Of a stretch of DNA of 64,000 nucleotides, positions 37,930-48,380 are shown one piece after another (position 1 is the first letter of the stretch; every line of letters starts with the position of its first letter). Under the pieces are notes generated by a model. It ran no database searches, was not told the origin of the DNA, and saw only the letters and a program-made list of their open reading frames with translations. Both the position numbers and the translations under genes were made by a program. The stretch covers positions 118,910-182,909 of the forward strand of contig CAVPUE010000010.1 in NCBI GenBank assembly GCA_963708895.1, in the 5' to 3' direction. Source of the stretch: Bacillus_BD sp963708895 (GTDB lineage Bacteria; Bacillota; Bacilli; Bacillales; Cytobacillaceae).

Positions 37930-39680
37930 CACTCTTCACCTTGTGTCGGTTTTAGTATTTCCTGGGAAACATATTTCCACAAATCACGATGTTCTTTTGC
38001 ATTTTCGTCACGATTTGTCACCATTTCAATGACTCTTAACCCGCTTTTATTTCGATCATTTAAAAGAGCACTTGCAAAATGATCCCAATCATCGATTGAA
38101 ACAAACTCTCCACCATACAACTCAGTAGCTAAACGATAATCAAAATCAAGCGGCGTTCCAAACAGCAGTTCGAAATGCTTTGAATGGGTGGATTGTGGTA
38201 AAAATGAAAAAATCCCTCCACCATTATTGTTTATCAGTAAAATGGTGATGTTTAATTCCTGAAGCTTAGCAATCATTAATCCATTTAAATCATGGAAAAA
38301 CGTGAGGTCACCGACGATTAAATAAAAGGGCTGTTTTATAGTAGCCGCTCCTAATGCGGTCGAAATCGTACCATCAATTCCGTTTGCTCCTCTATTGGCC
38401 ATGATGTGAATCCCTTTTTGATTATAATGAAAGAAAGAATCTAAATCTCTAATCGGCATGCTGTTTCCAACAAAGATCGTTGCTTCTTCAGGTAGCAACT
38501 CAGCCAGCTCATAAAATAATTTTGCCTCACTAAGAGCGTCTTGTTTATTTAAAATTGTCAGCACTTCTTTTGCTTTCTTATTTAAACTCAGCCATTTTTG
38601 ACCATAAGCAGTTTTCTGTTTTTGAAGCGTTCTTTTTTCCATCTCCTGACAGAAGTCAGATTCCTCACAATAAACCATATGAGTGGATAATAAGGAAGGA
38701 TCTCGCCAACCCCTATCTCCGTCAACCACAATTTGCGTAGCTTGATGATTTTCTTTTAAAAAGAAAGTCAAATGCTTAGAAACTGGCATCGATCCGAATC
38801 GAATGATTAACTCCGGCTTTAAAGCTTTTCTAACCTCTTCTATCCGTATAAAAGCATCATAAGCATCGATGATTAAATCACCTGAGTGGGTCCCACTTCG
38901 CAGTTGTGATAATGGGTCAGCAATAATCGGAAAATGGAGCTTCTGAGACAGTGCTACAACATCTTCTGCAAATGCAGCGTTATCCATCTGCCCACAAACG
39001 ATCACACCATGATTCACAGAATTTAATAGTTCGGCATATTGTTCATATTCTTCGTCTCGTAATGTTGATAAGGGTTGTCTGATTTGAACATAACCTTCTT
39101 TGCGTTCCTCTTGTTGAAATAAGGATTCGTTTTCAAGCATTGGAATCAATGGCTCTCGCAAAGGAAAGTTCAAATGAACAGGTCCTGCAGGTGCCCCTTG
39201 TGCGGTTGAAACAGCTCGAGCACAAACCATTCGTGCATAACGAACCATTTCCGTTGTATCCTCTGGCGGTGCCATTTCAACAAACCATTTAACATGATTT
39301 CCATATAAATGAATTTGATCAATGGTTTGTGGTGCACCAACATCCCGTAGTTCATGTGGGCGATCTGCTGTTAATACCACCAATGGAATTCTTGAAATTT
39401 TCGCTTCTACGATAGCAGGAAAATAATTGGCCCCAGCTGTTCCGGAAGTACATAGTAGAACAGTTGGCTTCTTCGTTGCCTTTGCAATTCCTAATGCAAA
39501 AAAGGCAGCTGATCTTTCATCGACCACAATATGTAATTGTAGATCTGGATGTTCAGCTAGAACCATCGCAATAGGGGTTGAACGTGAACCAGGACTTACG
39601 ACTACATCCGTCACTCCCGATTGGACAAGTTCAGATACAAATGATGCAATATAGGTTGTTAACGCTTGCTGATGATTCAT
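37929..39680 (-). CDS. menD: SEPHCHC synthase MenD (ThDP-dependent)
   Basis: A 583-residue thiamine-diphosphate enzyme. N-terminal VVSPGSRSTP, middle CTSGTAGANYFPA, and C-terminal GNSMPIRDLDSF and NNNGGGIFSFLPQ are MenD hallmarks. It joins isochorismate and 2-oxoglutarate. Its ATG overlaps the menF stop (ATGA), so menF-D-H form one coupled unit. Confidence 0.93.
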   Translation of the reverse strand: MNHQQALTTYIASFVSELVQSGVTDVVVSPGSRSTPIAMVLAEHPDLQLHIVVDERSAAFFALGIAKATKKPTVLLCTSGTAGANYFPAIVEAKISRIPLVVLTADRPHELRDVGAPQTIDQIHLYGNHVKWFVEMAPPEDTTEMVRYARMVCARAVSTAQGAPAGPVHLNFPLREPLIPMLENESLFQQEERKEGYVQIRQPLSTLRDEEYEQYAELLNSVNHGVIVCGQMDNAAFAEDVVALSQKLHFPIIADPLSQLRSGTHSGDLIIDAYDAFIRIEEVRKALKPELIIRFGSMPVSKHLTFFLKENHQATQIVVDGDRGWRDPSLLSTHMVYCEESDFCQEMEKRTLQKQKTAYGQKWLSLNKKAKEVLTILNKQDALSEAKLFYELAELLPEEATIFVGNSMPIRDLDSFFHYNQKGIHIMANRGANGIDGTISTALGAATIKQPFYLIVGDLTFFHDLNGLMIAKLQELNITILLINNNGGGIFSFLPQSTHSKHFELLFGTPLDFDYRLATELYGGEFVSIDDWDHFASALLNDRNKSGLRVIEMVTNRDENAKEHRDLWKYVSQEILKPTQGEE

Positions 39681-41086
39681 CCTTTTAAGCCTCCAAGTGC
39701 CGAAAGCATCGGTTTAAATTTAATATTCGTTTCTTCAAATTCTAATTCCGCAATGGAATCCTGTACAACTCCACATCCCGCAAAAATGGACGCTTCATTG
39801 CCCTGAATTAAACCCGAACGAATAGAAACAGCAAAGTCACCATTTCCTTGATGGTCCAACCAGCCAACAGGACTTCCATAAAGTCCACGGTCTAACGCTT
39901 CGACTTCTCTAATTTTATCGATTGCCTCTTTCTTTGGTAGGCCACCTAGAGCAGGTGTTGGATGTAACCTTTCCACTAAAGTGAGAAGAGATGTTTCTTG
40001 ATTTGCTTTGCCGATCACAGGTGTATATAGATGTTGAATATTTTTAAGTTTGAAAAGTCGAGGATGATCAGGAATGATCACTTCTGCACATGTTTCTTCC
40101 ATCGCATCTTGTATCATATCCACTACGTATTGATGCTCTGTTAGATTTTTTTTATCATTTATCAACGAATCTCCGAGTAAAATATCCTCTTCCTTGGTAT
40201 TGCCTCTTGCAATAGACCCTGCTAGACACGCAGAAAAAATATGATCATTTTCCTTTTTTACTAACCGTTCAGGGGTTGCTCCGATAAAGCAATCACTACT
40301 TTGTTCAAAGGCAAAGATGAAGCTATCATGTTGTTCACTAAGTAATGAGCTTAAGACCTGTTCAGTAACAATTCTTTTAGTAAATACAAGTCGCGATTCT
40401 CTAGCCAAAACGACTTTTTTTAAAGAATCTTCTTTGAGTTCATGGGCTACTTTTGTAACTTGAGCTTTCCATTCTTCAGGTTTTATATCGATTCTCTTTT
40501 TCAGCGAATTATTTTCAAAAGGATGGAGCGGTACAGACGCTCCCCTGAGAATTTCTTGTATTTCTTGCTCTATTTTCGCTACGATGGTTGGATCATCTTG
40601 CTCTGTACAGATGATATTTGTTGTTAAATATACTTGATGATCAACCATTGTTAACATATATTTTGGTATATTAAAAATGGAATGGGAGAACTTTGCCCAT
40701 AACTCTGTTTTTTCCTTTAAAGGATCAAAAGAAAAACAGCCGAATGCTGTAGGCCCTGTTCCTTGAATGTTTTCACTTTCCGAGATAATCGCTGACTCGA
40801 TCAAATGCTTCCACTCCTTTTCTACATGAAAAAAGCGGTCAGCTGCCTGATCCGTTACGATTCTCTTACATATTCCTAAACCGACGATATAAAATTCTTC
40901 GGTTGAATGTTTCCAGAAAAATCTTTCCCCTTGATACCTTTTCATTCCAGCGGAGAAAAAAGATAGTGGGTTCATATACTCAATCTTCTGTACGGCACTC
41001 ACTAGAATGGAGGCTGAAGATTTTTTTGCCTTTTCGACTCCTTTAAGAATGCTTTCTTTTAAATTAGTTTTTTGAATCGTAACCAA
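39677..41086 (-). CDS. menF: Isochorismate synthase MenF
   Basis: A 469-residue chorismate-binding enzyme. Conserved C-terminal motifs are FIGATPERLV, CLAGSIARG, HPTPALGGLPK, GLYGSPVGW and FAGCGVV. It turns chorismate to isochorismate, the entry step to menaquinone. The TTG start at 41086 follows GGAGGTGG. Confidence 0.92.
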   Translation of the reverse strand: MVTIQKTNLKESILKGVEKAKKSSASILVSAVQKIEYMNPLSFFSAGMKRYQGERFFWKHSTEEFYIVGLGICKRIVTDQAADRFFHVEKEWKHLIESAIISESENIQGTGPTAFGCFSFDPLKEKTELWAKFSHSIFNIPKYMLTMVDHQVYLTTNIICTEQDDPTIVAKIEQEIQEILRGASVPLHPFENNSLKKRIDIKPEEWKAQVTKVAHELKEDSLKKVVLARESRLVFTKRIVTEQVLSSLLSEQHDSFIFAFEQSSDCFIGATPERLVKKENDHIFSACLAGSIARGNTKEEDILLGDSLINDKKNLTEHQYVVDMIQDAMEETCAEVIIPDHPRLFKLKNIQHLYTPVIGKANQETSLLTLVERLHPTPALGGLPKKEAIDKIREVEALDRGLYGSPVGWLDHQGNGDFAVSIRSGLIQGNEASIFAGCGVVQDSIAELEFEETNIKFKPMLSALGGLKG

Positions 41087-41436
41087 AAAACCACCTCCAT
41101 TACCCGAATAAATAGCACTTAATAGATACTATTTGCACTACATTATCATAACATATTAACAATGGGATGACTATTAGCACTATCTCCCCACTAACGATAT
41201 TACTTTTCAAGCTATTGATTATAAATGTTTAGGCAGATTTTTACTATATAAATGAAATGAAATTATATGATAAAATAATAGAATGTCATAAAGTATCATG
41301 ACACAATATCTATTATTCATATATATTGACAGTCTTGGTATATTTTCATAAACTAATTGTAATGAATTGTTCAAACTTAAGATTATTCTGATAATATTTA
41401 GGGGAAGAGAATTTTCACTAGAAAGAGGGAACAAAA
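41087..41436. other. Divergent promoter region menF / menA
   Basis: A 350-base AT-rich gap between the divergent menF and menA starts. It should hold both promoters. I see no gene, repeat or clear operator in it. Confidence 0.5.
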
Positions 41437-42375
41437 ATGCAAACGCAATTAGATAACGCTTCCACAGTGACTTACAAAAAAAGCTGGCGAGTATGGTGGC
41501 GCTTAACTCGTCCACACACATTAACCGCTTCCTTTGTTCCAGTGATACTTGGTACCGTTATTGCCATGAATTTTGGAACTGATGTAAATGTAGCACTATT
41601 TCTTATGATGTTACTTGCCAGTGTTTTAATTCAAATATCAACGAATTTATTTAATGAATATTACGATTATAAACGAGGACTTGATAATGAGGATTCCGTT
41701 GGGATTGGTGGCGGGATTGTTCGTGACGGAATTAAGCCAAAGACGATTATGCAACTTGCTTTAAGTCTGTATGGAATTTCTTTACTGATTGGTATCTATA
41801 TATGTATGAATAGTAGTTGGACACTTGCCTTAGTTGGTTTAGCTTGTATGTTGATTGGTTACCTATACACGGGTGGTCCAATCCCAATTGCCTATACTCC
41901 ATTTGGCGAACTTGCATCAGGATTTGTTATGGGAATGGGAATTGTGTTAATTTCCTTTTTTATACAAACAGGCACCGTTACATTGGAGAGTATTTTGATT
42001 TCTACTCCTATCATGATTTTAGTCGGAAGTATTAATTTATCGAATAATATTCGTGATTTAGATGGAGATAAAGAAAACGGTCGTAAAACATTGGCCATTT
42101 TACTTGGTAAAAAGAATGCTGTCCATTTCCTTGCAACAATGTTTATCATCTCCTATATTTGGGTTTTTGGATTCGTTGGCTTCGGGATTATTTCACCTTG
42201 GATTCTGCTCGTGGTGTTAAGTATTCCAAAAGCATTTACGGCAATTAAAGGATTTCTGAAAAACTATGCATATGCACCAATTCAAATGATGCCTGCTATG
42301 AAAGCAACATCACAAACCAATACCATTTTTGGTATACTGTTATCTGTCGGTCTGTTTATTGGAACGATTTTATAA
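41437..42375 (+). CDS. menA: 1,4-Dihydroxy-2-naphthoate prenyltransferase MenA
   Basis: A 312-residue UbiA-family membrane enzyme with eight or nine membrane helices. Its two Asp-rich motifs are NEYYDYKRGLD (near residue 73) and NNIRDLDGDKENGRK (near residue 206). It adds the polyprenyl tail to DHNA at the membrane. RBS AAAGAGGGA precedes the ATG. It is separate from the men operon and divergent, as in B. subtilis. Confidence 0.93.
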   Translation: MQTQLDNASTVTYKKSWRVWWRLTRPHTLTASFVPVILGTVIAMNFGTDVNVALFLMMLLASVLIQISTNLFNEYYDYKRGLDNEDSVGIGGGIVRDGIKPKTIMQLALSLYGISLLIGIYICMNSSWTLALVGLACMLIGYLYTGGPIPIAYTPFGELASGFVMGMGIVLISFFIQTGTVTLESILISTPIMILVGSINLSNNIRDLDGDKENGRKTLAILLGKKNAVHFLATMFIISYIWVFGFVGFGIISPWILLVVLSIPKAFTAIKGFLKNYAYAPIQMMPAMKATSQTNTIFGILLSVGLFIGTIL

Positions 42376-42384
42376 GAAAATTAG

Positions 42385-42414
42385 AAGCTTCTGCTTTTGC
42401 AGGAGCTTTTTTAT
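42385..42414 (+). terminator. Terminator of menA
   Basis: A 10-position stem (42385-42394 with 42399-42408) with one T-G pair and a T run. Confidence 0.75.
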
Positions 42415-42520
42415 TTTTCACTGATCTCTCATTTGCTAATGATGTTTCAAAATTAAAAACATGTTTTTTCTATAATCGTTCATACTAAAAGCATCAATGC
42501 TTTAAGATGGGGGAAAAAAC

Positions 42521-43274
42521 ATGCTAAGCAAGCCAACAATTAGACCATTTAAAACAGCTTTTAATAGAGAATCAAAAAGAACTTGATGGACAATTAGAGC
42601 GAAATAAAGAAGGGAGCCTTGAAGGCAGGAATCATAGAGAAACTGTTGGTGAGTTATCCGCTTACGATAACCATCCTGCAGATATGGGGACTGAATTATA
42701 CGATCGTGAAAAGGACTTTGCCTTAGAGGAACATGCTGATTCTGAACTGAATAAAGTGAATGCTGCCTTACTTGCCATGGATAATGGTGCTTATGGAAAA
42801 TGCCAAGTATGTGGGATTGAGATTCCATACGAACGCCTTGAAGCCGTCCCAACCACTCAATTTTGTGTCACACATTCAAATGAGCAGAGCGTTCCAACTG
42901 ATCGCCCTGTTGAGGAAGACGTACTGGAATTTGCTCATGGCAATCATTTTCAGCATCATCAATTTCGTGAAGTTGTTGATAATGAAGACAGCTTCCAAGA
43001 AGTGGCCCGCTATGGTACATCTGAAACACCTGCTGATTTAAAAGGCGACTACGAAGATTATAATAGCCTCTATAATGTCGGACACGATGATGAAGGATTC
43101 ACTGAAGATATTGAGACATTTCTTGCAACTGACATTACAGGTAATAAGAGAATGGTCTATTCATCTAAGAAGCATGAGGCCTATGAGGAAATGCTGGATG
43201 ATGAGGGATTAGAAACCCTTTGGGGTGATGTTCCATACCACCAGAGTGATGGCTATATAGATGAAGATCAATAA
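42521..43274 (+). pseudogene. yteA: YteA-like DksA/TraR-type protein, frameshifted near the start
   Basis: ATG 42521 follows GGGGGA and opens MLSK, then the frame is lost at 42530-42536 (AAGCCAA). Removing one C gives MLSKQQLDHLKQLL and runs on to a 250-residue protein. The main body has ELSAYDNHPADMGTELYDREKD, a DksA-like zinc-finger region reduced to CQVC only, and DITGNK near the C-terminus. B. subtilis YteA has the same layout and unknown function. Confidence 0.8.
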
Positions 43275-43297
43275 GAAGTTTTGATAAAAAATTACTA

Positions 43298-43330
43298 AAG
43301 GTGTCAGTGAATATCGTTTCCTGACACCTT
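43298..43330 (+). terminator. Hairpin after yteA
   Basis: A 10-bp perfect stem (43298-43307 with 43321-43330) but no T run, so termination is uncertain. Confidence 0.45.
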
Positions 43331-43345
43331 CAGATCCTATCAAAT

Positions 43346-43450
43346 GGCTGCTTTTTTAAGTTTGTTGTTAAAATCCAAAGGCCGATTTTAACGTAGAAAA
43401 AGCTATTTTGTGCTCTCCTATTAATTTTGCAGCTCTTAAGAAAAGAGCTC
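43346..43450 (+). mobile_element. MITE-like element, copy D (internally deleted)
   Basis: 105 bp. The left part matches copies A and B, but the centre of the right hairpin is missing (about 75 bases). The flanks keep the 8-bp direct repeat TATCAAAT. It ends 2 bases before the glgP stop codon. Confidence 0.85.
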
Positions 43451-43452
43451 TA

Positions 43453-45828
43453 TCAAATTTTCCAAATATCTGAAGCATACTCTTTGATGGTCCGATCACT
43501 TGAAAAATAACCGGATTGAGCAATATTGGTTGTACTCATTTTCAACCATTTTTCTTGGTTGCGATAGGTTTGATCTACCTCTTTTTGAATATTGACATAG
43601 GAATCAAAGTCTCTCAGGACAAAATATTGATCATTTTCCATCAAAAGAGAATCATAAATGGCTTCAAATTCATCATCAACATTTGGAAAGAATCCATTAA
43701 TCAGTTGTTCCATTACCTTTCGGATTCGCTGATCAAAATGATAATATTCCATGGAACGGTAGCCCTGATAATTTAAGACTTCTTCCGCTCTCAGTCCGAA
43801 GATAAAGATCCCATCTTCTCCAACCAGTTCTTTAATTTCGACATTGGCTCCATCTAATGTTCCTACCGTCAATGCCCCATTCATCATAAATTTCATGTTT
43901 CCCGTTCCAGAGGCTTCCTTACTTGCAGTGGAAATTTGTTCACTGACATCTGCAGCTGGAAAGATTTCTTCTGCTAATGAGACCCGGTAATTTTCAAGAA
44001 AAATCACTTTTAACTTATCATTTACTGTAGGGTCCTGATTCACCTTTTCAGCCACTGTGTTAATCAGTTTAATGATTTTTTTAGCATAATAATAGCCTGG
44101 AGATGCCTTTGCCCCAAAAATAAACGTTCGTGGATGAAGATCATAATTGGGATTTTCCTTTATACAATTATACAAATGCATGATATGTAGAACATTTAAT
44201 AACTGTCGTTTATACGCATGAAGTCTTTTCACCTGGACATCAAATATACTTGAAGGATCAATGATCATTCCTGTTTGAGATTGGATTCTTTTTGCTAATT
44301 TTTCTTTATTTCGCTGTTTAATCGCTTTAAGTTGTGCTAAAAACGATGAATCCTCTTGGAACTTAAGAAGCTCTTGCAATCGTTCTGTTTGATGGATCCA
44401 AGTTGATCCAATCGATTCTGTTATTAGTGAGGAAAGTTCAGGATTTGCTTTAAGCAACCACCTTCTATGTGTAATCCCATTCGTTTTATTATTGAATTTT
44501 TCGGGATATACTCCATAAAAATCATTCATTTCCCTTTTTTTAAGAATCTCTGTATGAAGAGCAGCGACGCCATTTACACTATAGCTTCCAACGATAGCAA
44601 GATGGGCCATTTTCACTTGATCATGGGCAATGATCGCCATTTTTTCAATTCGCTCCCAATCACCTGGATAATACTCCCATAATTGTTTGCAAAAACGTTC
44701 ATTGATTTCATGGACAATCATATAAATTCTCGGTAATAATGGTTGAAAAATCCGAACAGGCCATTTCTCTAATGCTTCTTGGAGCGTGGTATGATTCGTA
44801 TAGGAAATCGATTTCGACGTGACTTCCCACGCTTCTTCCCAACCCAAACCACCATCATCGATTAAAATTCGCATCAATTCTGGGATGGCCAGAACCGGAT
44901 GTGTATCATTAATATGAATACAAACATGCTGATGAAAATTTCGTAAATCCTTATGGTTTTGTAAATAACTTCGAACAATTGAATTCATACTTGCCGAAAC
45001 TAAAAAGTATTGTTGTTTTAAACGAAGGATTTTTCCTTCATCATTGGTATCATCCGGATATAAAAATTCAGAAACCATTTCTGTATCCCGCTTGTATTTT
45101 AATACATTTTGATGCACTGGAAACGGAGATGGTTCCGCATTCCATAACCTTAATGTATTCACCGTTTGATTATGATAGCCGATCACGGGAACGTCATAAG
45201 GAACTGCCGTAATCTTCTCTGCATCGACATGACGAAATAACAGTCTCCCGTCTTCTTCAACGGTTTCTACATTACCCCAAAAAGGTACTTCTATCGATAA
45301 ATCAGCTTTACGAACTTCCCATACTTGACCATGACGAAGCCATAGCTCTGGAAGTTCTACTTGATATCCCTCGACAATCTTTTGTTCAAATAGACCATGC
45401 TTATAACGGATTCCATACCCATGGCCTGGAAGACTAAGCGATGCTAAGGAATCTAGAAAACAAGCTGCCAACCGACCGAGACCACCATTTCCTAATCCAG
45501 CATCCGATTCGATTTCCTCAATTTCATCTAATTCTATTCCTAGATCCTTGAACCCTTCTTCAACGACCTCTTCAATCCCTAGATTCATTAAATTTGTTGA
45601 AAGTAAACGACCTAGTAAAAATTCAATCGATAAATAATAGACTTGTTTTTCATTTTTCGAGCGATAACGTTCATTTGTTACAATCCAATTTTTGCTAACA
45701 TGTTCGCGAATCATATGTCCCAAAGTATCAAACTGATCATCTTTTGAACTTTCTGCAAAACTCTTTCCATACATCATTTCGAGTCTTTGCAAGAACTGTT
45801 TTTTAAATTCTTCTTTATTTGAGAACAT
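43453..45828 (-). CDS. glgP: Glycogen phosphorylase
   Basis: A 791-residue PLP enzyme that releases glucose-1-phosphate from glycogen. Family motifs are NGGLGRLAACFLDS (near residue 105) and the PLP-lysine region EASGTGNMKFMMNG. I chose ATG 45828 because of GGAGTGAGG upstream, inside the end of glgA (14-base overlap). It is last gene of the glg operon. Confidence 0.93.
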   Translation of the reverse strand: MFSNKEEFKKQFLQRLEMMYGKSFAESSKDDQFDTLGHMIREHVSKNWIVTNERYRSKNEKQVYYLSIEFLLGRLLSTNLMNLGIEEVVEEGFKDLGIELDEIEEIESDAGLGNGGLGRLAACFLDSLASLSLPGHGYGIRYKHGLFEQKIVEGYQVELPELWLRHGQVWEVRKADLSIEVPFWGNVETVEEDGRLLFRHVDAEKITAVPYDVPVIGYHNQTVNTLRLWNAEPSPFPVHQNVLKYKRDTEMVSEFLYPDDTNDEGKILRLKQQYFLVSASMNSIVRSYLQNHKDLRNFHQHVCIHINDTHPVLAIPELMRILIDDGGLGWEEAWEVTSKSISYTNHTTLQEALEKWPVRIFQPLLPRIYMIVHEINERFCKQLWEYYPGDWERIEKMAIIAHDQVKMAHLAIVGSYSVNGVAALHTEILKKREMNDFYGVYPEKFNNKTNGITHRRWLLKANPELSSLITESIGSTWIHQTERLQELLKFQEDSSFLAQLKAIKQRNKEKLAKRIQSQTGMIIDPSSIFDVQVKRLHAYKRQLLNVLHIMHLYNCIKENPNYDLHPRTFIFGAKASPGYYYAKKIIKLINTVAEKVNQDPTVNDKLKVIFLENYRVSLAEEIFPAADVSEQISTASKEASGTGNMKFMMNGALTVGTLDGANVEIKELVGEDGIFIFGLRAEEVLNYQGYRSMEYYHFDQRIRKVMEQLINGFFPNVDDEFEAIYDSLLMENDQYFVLRDFDSYVNIQKEVDQTYRNQEKWLKMSTTNIAQSGYFSSDRTIKEYASDIWKI

Positions 45829-47266
45829 ATTCCTCACTCCTTGAAACGAGTCCACGATAAAGGTTTTCGTATTGATGGGCCGATTGTGACCAACTATAAT
45901 TCATATTCATCGCATTTTGAACCAACCCATTCCAAACCTCTTTTTGATCATAGTAGGACAAAGCTCTTTTAATCGTATGGAGCATGGCATGGGCATTGAA
46001 ATGATTGAAGCTAAACCCATTCCCTTCACCTGTGTTTTCATTGTAGGAGTGTACGGTATCATTCAATCCTCCTGTTTCTCTCACAATCGGAAGTGTTCCA
46101 TATTTCAAGGCAATCAGTTGTCCAAGCCCACACGGCTCAAATTTGGAAGGCATCAAAAACAAATCAGCTCCCGCATAAAGCTGCTGTGCGATATCTTCAC
46201 TAAAACCAATATAGGCTTTACATTTATCGCCATACTGGTGTTCCATCTCACGGAAGAAGTTTTCAAATTCCGGATCACCTGTACCAAGTACAATCATTTG
46301 GATATTTTCAGACATGATTTCATGGAATACCCCTCTTACTAATTCAAGCCCTTTTTGCTTCGTTAATCGGGTAACCATCGTGATTAATGGTATATCACTA
46401 ACCTCAAGTCCAAACCTTCTTTGAATATGCCTCTTATTGATTTCCTTTAGTTGTCTATTTTCAGAGCTGTAATTTTGTACAATAGCAGAACTGGTTTCAG
46501 GATCATAGATGTCCTCATCAATCCCATTTAATATGCCAAGTAGATCCGATTTTCTTTTTAAAAGTAACCCATTTAATTTTTCACCAAAATAATCCGTTTG
46601 AATTTCATTCATATAGGTAGGACTCACCGTTGTAATTTTATCCGCTGAAACTAATGCAGCCTTCATATAGTTGACATTTCCATAAAACTCTAGCTCATCA
46701 ATATGAAAATAACGATCATCCAAATTAAATAAATCATGTAGAGCTTCTTTAGGCATGATTCCTTGAAATTGCAAATTATGAATCGTAAAAACAGTTCGGA
46801 TCGAAGCATATGCTTCCTCATTTTGATACCTTCGAGTTAATAAAAAGGGAATCATCCCCGTATGCCAGTCATGACAATGGATGATATCAGGTGAAAAAGA
46901 AAGATGTCTGATACTTTCTAAAACAGCCTGGCTAAAGAAAGCAAACCTTTCTCCATCATCGGAGTATCCATATAAATGATCACGATAAAAATAACGCTCA
47001 TTATCTACAAAATAATAAATAACATCCTGGTAAACATATTCTTCAATCGCACAATACTGTTTTCTCCACCCTACATCGACTGTATATTGAGCTATTTTTT
47101 TCATTTCTTTTCGATGTTCTTCCGAAATGCTGCCATATTTCGGCATCATGACCCGAATATCAGTTCCGAGTTTTTTCAATTCTTTTGGTAGTGATCCTGC
47201 TACATCCGCAAGTCCCCCAGATTTAATAAATGGAACACATTCACTTACAACAAATAATACTTTCAC
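45815..47266 (-). CDS. glgA: Glycogen synthase GlgA
   Basis: A 483-residue GT5 glucosyltransferase using ADP-glucose. N-terminal KSGGLADVAGSLP binds ADP-glucose; the C-terminal part has the GT-B motif PSKFEPCGLGQLIAL. It overlaps the glgD stop by ATGA. Confidence 0.94.
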   Translation of the reverse strand: MKVLFVVSECVPFIKSGGLADVAGSLPKELKKLGTDIRVMMPKYGSISEEHRKEMKKIAQYTVDVGWRKQYCAIEEYVYQDVIYYFVDNERYFYRDHLYGYSDDGERFAFFSQAVLESIRHLSFSPDIIHCHDWHTGMIPFLLTRRYQNEEAYASIRTVFTIHNLQFQGIMPKEALHDLFNLDDRYFHIDELEFYGNVNYMKAALVSADKITTVSPTYMNEIQTDYFGEKLNGLLLKRKSDLLGILNGIDEDIYDPETSSAIVQNYSSENRQLKEINKRHIQRRFGLEVSDIPLITMVTRLTKQKGLELVRGVFHEIMSENIQMIVLGTGDPEFENFFREMEHQYGDKCKAYIGFSEDIAQQLYAGADLFLMPSKFEPCGLGQLIALKYGTLPIVRETGGLNDTVHSYNENTGEGNGFSFNHFNAHAMLHTIKRALSYYDQKEVWNGLVQNAMNMNYSWSQSAHQYENLYRGLVSRSEEYVLK

Positions 47267-48288
47267 GAGTTCATCAACGCTCCCTGTACTGTACCTTTTC
47301 GAATTACCTGTGGATTTTGTTTCGTTCCGATGATTTTGACTCCCTGTTCAATCTTGACATCTTTATCAAGGATGGCCGAATCAATCACACAGTTCTCACC
47401 AATCGTACACTTTTGCATAATAATACTATTTTTAATGATAGCCCCTTTACCGATTTTAACGCTTCGGGATACGATGCTGTTTTCAACACTTCCATCAATG
47501 GTACATCCGTTTGCTACCAATGAATGTTTGACGGTAGCACCTTTACAATAACGAGTTGGCGGTTCATCCTTTACTTTTGTGAAAATCGGTTGCTCTGTTA
47601 CAAAGATATTTTCCCAAATAAAAGGATAAAGCATCTTCATACTCGCCACATAATAAGATTGAATCGAATCAATCGTAAAAACTTCATAAGGATATTCATA
47701 GCTGCATAATGTATAAGGTGTCTCGTTATTGACAACATCCTTCATGCACGTATAGCCTGTTTCTTGTCTTGTTTGTATTAATTGTATTAACAAGCTGGTT
47801 TTTACTAAATACATATCAAGAGATTGACCATTTTGGTGAATTTCCGTTATATCACAGCCTAAGTCAATATGTCTTTCAACGATTGGGCGAAAATCAATGT
47901 TAAAAATCGTATAACAATTAGCAATGATGGCATATTCTTGGGTGCTTTTATAAAAATAATCTAAATTAGCGCCAAAATGTGTGAACGAACCAATTCCTGA
48001 ACTTGGAACATCTAACATCGGTGAAGGAAAGAAAAAAAGACCATCTTTCTTACGATGAAGACCCCAGTTTTTACCTGATTCTAAATGATCCATCAGCGAG
48101 CGATATTGATATTTAGGAAAAATCGCTACACTTTGAATACCGGAATTCACCATTGATGATAGAACAAAATCGATTAATCGATATCGTCCTGCAAATGGAA
48201 GTGCCGCTAAGGATCGATGAGAGGTTAATTCACTTAAATCCGTGAACTGTGTTGTTGCATCAATAACACCCAATAGTTTTTTCATCAT
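47263..48288 (-). CDS. glgD: GlgD, ADP-glucose pyrophosphorylase regulatory subunit
   Basis: A 341-residue nucleotidyltransferase-like protein with a C-terminal hexapeptide beta-helix. It lacks the canonical GGxGxRL loop of GlgC, as is usual for GlgD, and pairs with GlgC. ATG 48288 follows GGAGGAAA; the frame extends to 48351 without need. Confidence 0.88.
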   Translation of the reverse strand: MMKKLLGVIDATTQFTDLSELTSHRSLAALPFAGRYRLIDFVLSSMVNSGIQSVAIFPKYQYRSLMDHLESGKNWGLHRKKDGLFFFPSPMLDVPSSGIGSFTHFGANLDYFYKSTQEYAIIANCYTIFNIDFRPIVERHIDLGCDITEIHQNGQSLDMYLVKTSLLIQLIQTRQETGYTCMKDVVNNETPYTLCSYEYPYEVFTIDSIQSYYVASMKMLYPFIWENIFVTEQPIFTKVKDEPPTRYCKGATVKHSLVANGCTIDGSVENSIVSRSVKIGKGAIIKNSIIMQKCTIGENCVIDSAILDKDVKIEQGVKIIGTKQNPQVIRKGTVQGALMNS

Positions 48289-48380
48289 GAGATTTTCCTC
48301 CATTATGCTCATTCTCCCCCAAACAAAAGCCCTTCCTTTCCTTATCGACATTCTCGGAAAAGGAAGGAGAAGTTTTCACT

